Source: Thermoplasmata archaeon
GTDB lineage: Archaea; Thermoplasmatota; Thermoplasmata; Lutacidiplasmatales; UBA184
Length of the DNA stretch: 28,967 nt
Assembly (NCBI GenBank): GCA_021828085.1
Contig: JAKATE010000005.1
Span: 1-28,967, forward strand
Direction: 5' to 3'
The notes under the pieces are model-generated. The model was not told the origin of the DNA. It saw nothing but the letters and a program-made list of their open reading frames with translations, and ran no database searches. Positions 24,001 through 28,967 of this stretch are shown piece after piece (within the stretch, counting starts at the first letter, position 1; each line of letters starts with the position of its first letter). The position numbers were made by a program, and so were the translations under genes.

Positions 24001-24089
24001 GCTGAGCGCCGTCGCAGGAACCGGCCGAGCCGGAGGAACCTCCGCTCGACGGGAGCGTTCGGCCGGGCTGGGGGGACCGCGCGGGTCAT
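21081..24089 (-). CDS. MMPL/RND-family membrane protein
   Basis: 1002 residues with the two-fold MMPL layout: one helix (about 30-48), a large extracytoplasmic domain (49-413), five helices (414-570), then a helix (610-632), a smaller outer domain (633-808) and five helices (811-965). Both repeats carry the family signature: GVGTDYSVFLTARYKEE (480-496, Asp484, Tyr485) and GLGMDYNIFLLTRVREE (879-895, Asp883, Tyr884), the likely proton-relay sites. The first outer domain is large and rich in N-x-S/T sequons. Family members move lipids, siderophores or other hydrophobic cargo in bacteria; archaeal cargo is unknown. The start ATG has GGAGAGGAGG directly upstream, so this gene may use a leader with a ribosome-binding site. 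Confidence 0.93.
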   Translation of the reverse strand: MTRAVPPARPNAPVERRFLRLGRFLRRRSAWVIAVWVVLLLAALPLLGQMSSATSPSTVTLPSSAPSQQAAALLAREFPGLVSPSSSLIVLAGRNVTGSVGQASTLALGQAILSDPSLKAIAGVSSLYSSYETYLAGETTLGLATLKSGLSGSPDPLLAINSTAALTWGVAETYTSTWSALVGNTTTDASQYNYPAYQLTERDYADLPYALQNLTIFYQGLPGLGNGFNGTAACAADPGGVVACAQGVVEAVNAPLRSTPLGTSVFGQLGLQNFTAWPSVRGAASTLIGISAGMPGAWLSYVWEEFPSRSANATQIDAWTEGIVTGQSLWSYPLSVPAALRAQYLAPAGNVTLLQVSYTESDSSAAVASDINALAHLLPQTLNRTDPERTLSTYQTGDSALVTRETELINQDTTTIIPVTLLLLLGIVVVYFRSLLAPVIILGTIGIALALGLAGMVLLSRWLGPFTETSATLLFTFVLGVGTDYSVFLTARYKEELVGGAPSSEAVVTAVSWAGESVVTSGLAVVLATLAMAFSGASLIANWGEVLSLGVAIAVLVAVTLVPSILSLVGPKVFWPYTGERFRRYADRRNERLRGKRTYFHRASLFATRRPYIVLGTVALLSLPLVYVALSAPQTYDYFDQIPASDPVLQGSAVVAHAFGPGYIFPLTVLVTVPSPLLPPGGPPNASELSAINEVGSLLASHAGVSQVDSLFGPAGAPLSTWLAYDTLPPARQAALSSALSTFVGEDGRTVLYSVELSHNGQSTEAVGTLGAVRANVSAYLSGHPSVASVRYGGAPAVTEDLKDQLAQSNEFMVLAIVVGLLVFLFLALGSALLPPLALLTIGVTVAWAWAITALVALGILGLGLFFYVPSVLFLLVMGLGMDYNIFLLTRVREERLSSGGSPESVVEAVTHTGGIITAAGVILAGAFLSLTLAQVILLRVLGFAVGLAVLLDAMVVRTYLVPAALRLTGERAWWGPRALQRGGAHRGARAPPDEDGRPPSP

Positions 24090-24262
24090 CCCTCCTCTCC
24101 TGACTTTCCGTGGTCTTCCCTCGCGGAGAGGAGTGGCGGAGCCATGGGCCCTCCGCTCCCGGGGCCAGGAGGGGGGAAAAGGTTTCTCCCGGAGGGGGGC
24201 CCGTCTCCCGTCCCCCGAGGGAGCCGGGGGTCGGCTGCGAGTGCTCCTCCGACCCTTGAGGC

Positions 24263-24269
24263 CTTATAC
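24263..24269 (+). promoter_or_regulatory. TATA box for the zinc-finger gene
   Basis: CTTATAC, 35-41 bp ahead of the ATG at 24304, predicting initiation near 24293, just after the palindrome at 24271-24290. Confidence 0.55.
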
Positions 24270-24270
24270 C

Positions 24271-24290
24271 GGGAAGTTCGTGAATTTCCC
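24271..24290 (+). promoter_or_regulatory. 20-bp imperfect palindrome between TATA box and start
   Basis: The sequence follows GGGAAnTTCnnGAAnTTCCC, with 16 of 20 positions symmetric. It begins immediately after the TATA box and ends just before the predicted transcription start, the classic place for a repressor operator. Which protein binds is unknown. Confidence 0.5.
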
Positions 24291-24303
24291 GGGGACGCGT
24301 ACG

Positions 24304-24921
24304 ATGCCGTCGGACCTCTGTCCTGCCTGTGGTGCCCGCCTTCCGCGCGAGCTGATGCCCACGCATCTGGTGCGAGCGCATCCGGACCGGAGGCCCTCCT
24401 TTACGGCCCCCGAGCCCGCCCTGGCCCCCCCCACGGAGGCGTACGAGGGGGACGTGGAGGCCCCTGTCGAGGAGGAGGAGGCGGGGCCGCTCCCCACGCC
24501 GCCCGAGGTCGCGGGGGACGACCCCGCTCCGGCACCGCCCGAGCCCGTTCCAATGGCAGCCCCTCCGCTACCTTCCCTGGCCGAGCCGATGAGCGGCCCG
24601 GCGACTCCCGCGGTGGAGCCAGTGCTCTCCTTCCCGGATCCCCCCTCCCCGGAGCCCACAGGGCCGACGCCGGCGTCTCCGGGGGCCCCGTCCATGCCAG
24701 CTCCCACGGCTCCCCAGGAGCTTCTCCCGGCCGAGTCCGCCGCGGACCCCCCTCCGCTGCCGGTGGACGGTGGAGGATCGGACTGGAGGGTCCCGAGCGC
24801 CCATGAGCTCAGGAGCGCCTACGGTCGTCTGCATCACCGGACCGTCCGGTCGTGCGATCAGGCCGCGCTGTGGGCCGAAGGGATCCGCTCCCCGGGCCGG
24901 CGCGCCCCGCCCCGTCGCTGA
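24304..24921 (+). CDS. Single zinc-finger protein with a long Pro/Glu-rich region
   Basis: 205 residues. The N-terminus holds one C2H2-like finger: Cys6 and Cys9 (LCPACGARLP), His21 and His26 (PTHLVRAHPD), spacing C-x2-C-x11-H-x4-H. Residues about 33-160 are low-complexity Pro, Ala and Glu, probably disordered. The last 45 residues are more ordered and basic (SAHELRSAYGRLHHRTVRSC, then a GRRAPPRR end). Archaeal proteins with a single such finger are common and mostly uncharacterised; nucleic-acid or protein binding is possible. The open frame continues far upstream, but the ATG at 24304 directly precedes the finger and has a TATA box and palindrome at the right distance. It is divergent from the MMPL gene. 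Confidence 0.75.
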   Translation: MPSDLCPACGARLPRELMPTHLVRAHPDRRPSFTAPEPALAPPTEAYEGDVEAPVEEEEAGPLPTPPEVAGDDPAPAPPEPVPMAAPPLPSLAEPMSGPATPAVEPVLSFPDPPSPEPTGPTPASPGAPSMPAPTAPQELLPAESAADPPPLPVDGGGSDWRVPSAHELRSAYGRLHHRTVRSCDQAALWAEGIRSPGRRAPPRR

Positions 24922-24965
24922 GCCAACGGTCGGGGACTGCCGGTTCCGGCCCATCTCACCGGATC

Positions 24966-25002
24966 GAAGAAAGGGAACCCCGGCGGGGATCGCCCGCCGG
25001 GG
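24966..25002 (-). terminator. Hairpin plus pyrimidine tract after the S53 peptidase gene
   Basis: A perfect 10-bp inverted repeat (CCCCGGCGGG, 5-nt loop, CCCGCCGGGG) lies 38 bp past the stop codon at 25041. On the minus strand it is followed by TTCCCTTTCTTC. This resembles an intrinsic terminator, though archaeal termination depends mainly on T tracts and this one is C-interrupted. In the plus direction it is followed by purines only. Confidence 0.5.
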
Positions 25003-25040
25003 GGGGAAGGGGTTACGCTCGGAACGGCGCCCGATCTCGC

Positions 25041-28000
25041 TCAGTGCCTCCCGAAGACCTCGAAGGCCAGACTGTGGGCCTCGCGGTTCATGTTGAGGGC
25101 CTCGTCGAACTGCCCGAGGTTCATCAGCGCCTTCTGGCGCTGGATGCTCGCCTGCAGGGTGGTGATGACCGAGCGCCGGAAGGTCTCGGTCATCGCCTCA
25201 TCCTGCGCTGCCCGTCGCGCGGCAGCCGAGGAGACCGGGGCCTCCGGGGCCACCGTCGCACCGTTCGTGGGGGTGGAGGGGGTCTCCGAAGGAACCTCCT
25301 GGCCACTCCCGCGGGACTTCGGGCGGCGGGTCGCAGCGTAGACCGCGAAGCCGGCCACCAGGATCCCGATCGCCACGAGACCGACGATCGCCGCAGGGGC
25401 CTGGTACCAGGCGAGCGACGTGCCGGGGGTCTTCTTGCTGCTGAGCTCCTGCTCGAGCTGGGCGATCTGGGCCGCGTCGGACGCGAGCTGGCTCTGGGCG
25501 GTGGAGAGCTTGCCCTGGAGCGACTGGACCAGCGACTGCGAGGCCGTCAGCGCGGCGTTCAGGTTGGCCAGCGTCTGCTGGTCCGCCGAGTTCGTCGCCT
25601 GGAGCTGCGCGATGGTCGACTGGAGGCTGTTTACCGTGGCCTGTGCCTGGCTGAGGGCGCTGGTGAGCGAGCTGACCTCGCCGGAGAGCTGGCTCTGCTC
25701 CGACTGCAGGCTCGTGATCGTCGCCTGCGCGGTGTTGAGCTGGCCCTTCAGGCTGGCCACCTGGCTGTTCAGGTTCGCCACCGTGCTCTGCAGGTTCGAG
25801 ATGGTCGTGGCGTCGGCCTGCAGCTGGCTGGTGAGCGCCGAGACCTCGTTGGTCAGCGTGACCGCGGTGTTGACCACCTGGAAGGTGACCGAGGCCGGGT
25901 CGCTGATCTGGGAGAGGCCCGCGGCGACCGCCGAGAAGGTCGCGGTGTAGTAGCCGTCCGCGAGGTGCGTGGTGTCCAGTGCGTAGGAGCCGCTCAGGCC
26001 CGAGATCGGGAGGACCTCGCTGCCGCCGGCCCAGCTCAGGGTGAGCTGGGTGGCGAGGGTGTGGCCCGCAAGGCTGCCCGCCGCGTAGTTCAGCGCCACC
26101 GTTCCCGTCACCGGGCCGGAGGTGCCGAGGCTGAGCGAAGTGGGGACGTAGACCAGCGGGTCCATCCAGTACATCGGGTCCTGCACCGACAGGGTGCCGA
26201 AGCAGAAGCCCGAGAAGCAGTACTCGAAGGAGAGGTCATTGACCCCCTCCGCCGTGATGTTCACCACGGCCCCCGTACTGGACAGGTTCGTCAGGTCCAC
26301 CGAGAGGATCCCGGCATCGATGCCGCTCTCCCAGATGCCCGCGTTGCTGTCGAAGTACGCTGGCGGGTAGCTGACGTTCATGTACTGGCCCGGGGAGCTG
26401 CCCGCGCTCACGTTGACCCAGTTGACGTACTTCATCCCCGCGAAGCCCACGGTCCCCGTGATCGAGCCGCTTCCAGCGGTGGACGATCCCGAGGAGAAGG
26501 TCAGCTGCGGGTCGAAGTTACCGGACTGGGGCTCGACGTAGACGGTCACCGTGTTCGAGGTGAGCCCGCGGTAGTGCGCCACCAGGGTGAACACGTTCGG
26601 ATAGAGAGGTCCGTTGTTCTCCGTCACGAAGGCGTTACCCCAGAAGGTGATGCTTCCGCGCTCGTCCGAGATGTAGGTCCCGAGCAGGGTGCCCGGCGCG
26701 TAGGTCGAGGTCGGGAGCGTCGGGTCCTCGAGGGCGTACTGGCTGACGTTGACGGCCACCTGGCTCACCAGCGCCTCGGCCTGCATCTGCCCGTTGAGGC
26801 TGACGTAGGCCTGGGGCCAGAGGTTGTAGTAGCCGGTCTGGGTCAGGGTGAACATCGTCACCTCAGCGGTGGTGGTGTTGCAGGTGCCCTCGGGGGTCGC
26901 CACGCAGAGGCTCAAGGAGCCGCTGGTGAGCGGAGCCTCCGCCACGGCGAAGTACTGGAACGACCACTCCGGGTTCGCCGACACACCGTTCGACACCTGG
27001 ACCTCCAGGTAGCCGTACTCCGTCGCGTTCACGTCGTACGAGGCGACAGTGTAGGTGGGCGTGTAGCTGAAGGACCCGGTGGAGCTCGGGGTGATCGTCG
27101 TGACCGTCCCGCCGCCGTAGGTCCCCGTGTTGGTGCCGCCGCTGTACGCCGAGATCGTGTAGCCGCTGCCCGCCGCCCCGCCGTCGGCAAGGACGATCTG
27201 CAGGTTGTAGGTGGTGCCTCCGGTGAGGTCGGTGAAGGGGACGAGACCGTTGGCAGTCTGCTCCATCACCGTGAACGGCTGGTCGGCGAGGCTGTACGGG
27301 GCGTTGGTCATCCCCATCACGTCCGCCGATACGACGTTCACGTTCACCAGGCCCAGTCCCTGCAGGTAGTTCCAGCCGGAGCCGGCCGGGTTCCCGAGGC
27401 TCGGGAACCAGAACGGCACGTAGGGCGCCGAGGGGTTCTGGATGCTGAGGTTGTAGTAGTACCAGGTGAAGCTGTTCCAGTTCGCGTTGAACGATCCCTG
27501 GGGCATCACGGACATGTCGGTGTACGGCTGGCCGTTCCCGACGATGGTGCTGACCCCGGCTTCATACGCGTTGTGCACGTCGTAGATGATCGGGTTGATG
27601 TCCCCCATGGCCTTCTTCGCGGCGGGCTGGAGCTCGGCCTGCTGCTCCACGAGCGCCCACTCACCGGCGGTGATGGGCGTGGCGAAGCTGGTCCCTCCGT
27701 AGAGCGTGTACCACGTCCCGAAGACGTAGATGGTCATGTTGAACGCCGCGGCGTTGGAGAGCTGCGGCATCTCACGCGACCCGCTGGAGAAGGTGTCGAG
27801 CGCGTTCTGCCACCAGGGCTGGGGGTTCAACTGCGACTGCCCGAAGCCTCCGCCCTCGATCCCCGTGTAGGTCCCGCCAATCCCCTCTCCGTACGACCAG
27901 TACGTGAAGGAGGAGATGCCGCGGGCCTGCGCGACGAAGGTGGGGGAGTCCCCGAAGTAGTAGTAGCAGCTCCCGTCGAGGACATAGTCGCAGATGAGCG

Positions 28001-28967
28001 AGTTGGTGTACGGGAAGGGGTTCCCGTTCACGTCGGCCACTGTGAGCTGTCCACCGCCCACGGCCGTGCTGCCGAGCGCGTCCGCGGACTGGAAGCTGTC
28101 GACCGTACCGAGGCCGCCGACCCCGCCGCTGTCACCCGCGGCGAAGAAGTTGGTGACGCCCACGGCGTTGAGCTCCTGGAGGAGCGTGTCCGTGGCGGTC
28201 GCGTACATCGGCGAGCCGTCCAGCACTTGGTACATCTCGCCCTCACCGTAGCTGTTCGAGTCGATGGTGAGCGCGCAGGCTCCGTTGGTCCCGCCCGAGA
28301 CGACGACGAGGCTGCTCGGGAGGTTCGCGCAGGCGCTGGCGCCGCCCGTGAGGTACTGGGCCATCAGGGCGTAGGCCTCGTCAAAGGAGCTGAACTGGGC
28401 GTTGGGGACCGCGATGATGTCGATGTGGGCGTCGGGGGCCATCGAGGAGGCATACTCGAGGTCGAGCATGGTCTCGAGGGTCCAGCCGTAGTCCTCACCG
28501 GCGCCAAGGCAGTTGTTGAGGTTGTTGTTGTTGTAGCCCGTGAATCCCGGAAGGATCGACCCGTTCACGGCGATCTGGGTGACCCGGTCCAGGAGCTGGT
28601 TGGGCGTTCCGTAGGCCTGCTGGGAGAAGCCGGCGATGTCGGAGGGGAAGGCGCATCCCACTTCGACGATGCCGATGGTGATCCCCTGGCCCAGGTCCGG
28701 CTCGCTGCTGAGGCCGGTGGAGGGGGCTCCACCCGCGACGAGGCCGCCGGTGGAGAGGCTGCCCCAGAGGTTGTAGGCACCGGTGGCGTAGGGCACGGTG
28801 CTCGGGTAGAGGGTCTGGATGTTGCTGCAGCCGATCCCGTAGAACTCGCAGTCGAAGCTGAAGAGGTTGCCCTCGGTCCAGGTGAAGTTCCCGTAGCTGA
28901 TGTTCTGGACCTGGTCCACGCTCGTGTAGAAATTGTACTGCTGGTTCTGCTGAGGGGAGAAAGATCG
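25041..28967 (-). CDS. S53 (sedolisin-type) peptidase on a coiled-coil stalk, 5' end outside window
   Basis: 1309 codons are visible; the N-terminus lies beyond the right edge. Numbering here is from the GTG at 28919. An S53 serine-carboxyl peptidase domain spans about 70-545: Glu149 and Asp153 (LETMLDLEYA), Asp263 in FAAGDSGG and the nucleophile Ser411 in GGTSFATP; AGSGWNYLQGLG resembles the family's C-terminal calcium region. Several beta-rich, Tyr/Asn/Thr-rich domains follow (about 545-1015), then a coiled coil (1017-1161), a membrane helix (1174-1196) and a 96-residue cytoplasmic tail with a TPR-like end (QKALMNLGQFDEALNMNREA). S53 enzymes degrade proteins at acid pH, so this should be a cell-surface acid peptidase. 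The signal peptide and any activation propeptide would be in the missing part. Confidence 0.92.
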   Translation of the reverse strand, partial: RSFSPQQNQQYNFYTSVDQVQNISYGNFTWTEGNLFSFDCEFYGIGCSNIQTLYPSTVPYATGAYNLWGSLSTGGLVAGGAPSTGLSSEPDLGQGITIGIVEVGCAFPSDIAGFSQQAYGTPNQLLDRVTQIAVNGSILPGFTGYNNNNLNNCLGAGEDYGWTLETMLDLEYASSMAPDAHIDIIAVPNAQFSSFDEAYALMAQYLTGGASACANLPSSLVVVSGGTNGACALTIDSNSYGEGEMYQVLDGSPMYATATDTLLQELNAVGVTNFFAAGDSGGVGGLGTVDSFQSADALGSTAVGGGQLTVADVNGNPFPYTNSLICDYVLDGSCYYYFGDSPTFVAQARGISSFTYWSYGEGIGGTYTGIEGGGFGQSQLNPQPWWQNALDTFSSGSREMPQLSNAAAFNMTIYVFGTWYTLYGGTSFATPITAGEWALVEQQAELQPAAKKAMGDINPIIYDVHNAYEAGVSTIVGNGQPYTDMSVMPQGSFNANWNSFTWYYYNLSIQNPSAPYVPFWFPSLGNPAGSGWNYLQGLGLVNVNVVSADVMGMTNAPYSLADQPFTVMEQTANGLVPFTDLTGGTTYNLQIVLADGGAAGSGYTISAYSGGTNTGTYGGGTVTTITPSSTGSFSYTPTYTVASYDVNATEYGYLEVQVSNGVSANPEWSFQYFAVAEAPLTSGSLSLCVATPEGTCNTTTAEVTMFTLTQTGYYNLWPQAYVSLNGQMQAEALVSQVAVNVSQYALEDPTLPTSTYAPGTLLGTYISDERGSITFWGNAFVTENNGPLYPNVFTLVAHYRGLTSNTVTVYVEPQSGNFDPQLTFSSGSSTAGSGSITGTVGFAGMKYVNWVNVSAGSSPGQYMNVSYPPAYFDSNAGIWESGIDAGILSVDLTNLSSTGAVVNITAEGVNDLSFEYCFSGFCFGTLSVQDPMYWMDPLVYVPTSLSLGTSGPVTGTVALNYAAGSLAGHTLATQLTLSWAGGSEVLPISGLSGSYALDTTHLADGYYTATFSAVAAGLSQISDPASVTFQVVNTAVTLTNEVSALTSQLQADATTISNLQSTVANLNSQVASLKGQLNTAQATITSLQSEQSQLSGEVSSLTSALSQAQATVNSLQSTIAQLQATNSADQQTLANLNAALTASQSLVQSLQGKLSTAQSQLASDAAQIAQLEQELSSKKTPGTSLAWYQAPAAIVGLVAIGILVAGFAVYAATRRPKSRGSGQEVPSETPSTPTNGATVAPEAPVSSAAARRAAQDEAMTETFRRSVITTLQASIQRQKALMNLGQFDEALNMNREAHSLAFEVFGRH

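Overview
The window looks like a chromosomal piece of a high-GC archaeon (about two-thirds G+C by eye), most likely a terrestrial or acid-loving member of Thermoplasmatota. Archaeal marks are the ribosomal proteins L7Ae, S28e and L24e, an archaeal-type TyrRS, a type II methionine aminopeptidase, a proteasome alpha-type domain, a KaiC/RAD55-like ATPase, and TATA boxes about 25-40 bp ahead of many start codons. The Thermoplasmatota placement is inference from the S53 acid peptidase, the split MetE pair and the general gene style. I see no rRNA, tRNA, CRISPR array, insertion sequence or integrase.

Layout. 1-1539 (-): 3'-truncated, membrane-anchored PKD plus family-5 solute-binding protein. 1618-3945 (-): long coiled-coil KaiC-like ATPase with altered Walker motifs. 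4077-6152 (+): membrane-anchored extracytoplasmic protein, then TyrRS. 6208-7491 (-): MFS exporter. 7757-8488 (+): ribbon-helix-helix domain fused to a proteasome alpha-like domain, with a perfect inverted repeat at its promoter. 8613-9671 (+): L7Ae, S28e, L24e. 9716-10114 (-): VOC protein. 10280-11142 (+): Cas4-like Fe-S nuclease with a membrane hairpin, split across two frames. 11166-12788 (+): nucleoside diphosphate kinase and methionine aminopeptidase. 12801-15933: MarR regulator, two small membrane proteins and a DHA2-type drug exporter. 16100-18267 (-): two-gene MetE-like methionine synthase operon. 18404-18970 (-): unknown helical protein. 19106-21084 (+): malic enzyme and GNAT acetyltransferase. 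21081-24089 (-): MMPL/RND membrane protein. 24304-24921 (+): zinc-finger protein with a promoter palindrome. 25041-28967 (-): 5'-truncated S53 peptidase on a coiled-coil stalk.

How the genes fit together. L7Ae-S28e-L24e-NDK is a familiar archaeal translation cluster; here a VOC gene and a Cas4-like gene lie inside it. The two terminal genes suggest a surface tuned to digest protein outside the cell and bind peptides, but they are 23 kb apart and the link is only functional inference. The methionine synthase pair is translationally coupled through ATGA. Malic enzyme and GNAT are separated by 2 nt.

No stretch over 300 bp lacks a gene. The longest non-coding stretches are 11628-11891 (264 bp) and 7492-7756 (265 bp). 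The most unusual item is the DNA-binding-domain/proteasome-alpha fusion with an operator-like repeat over its own start site.
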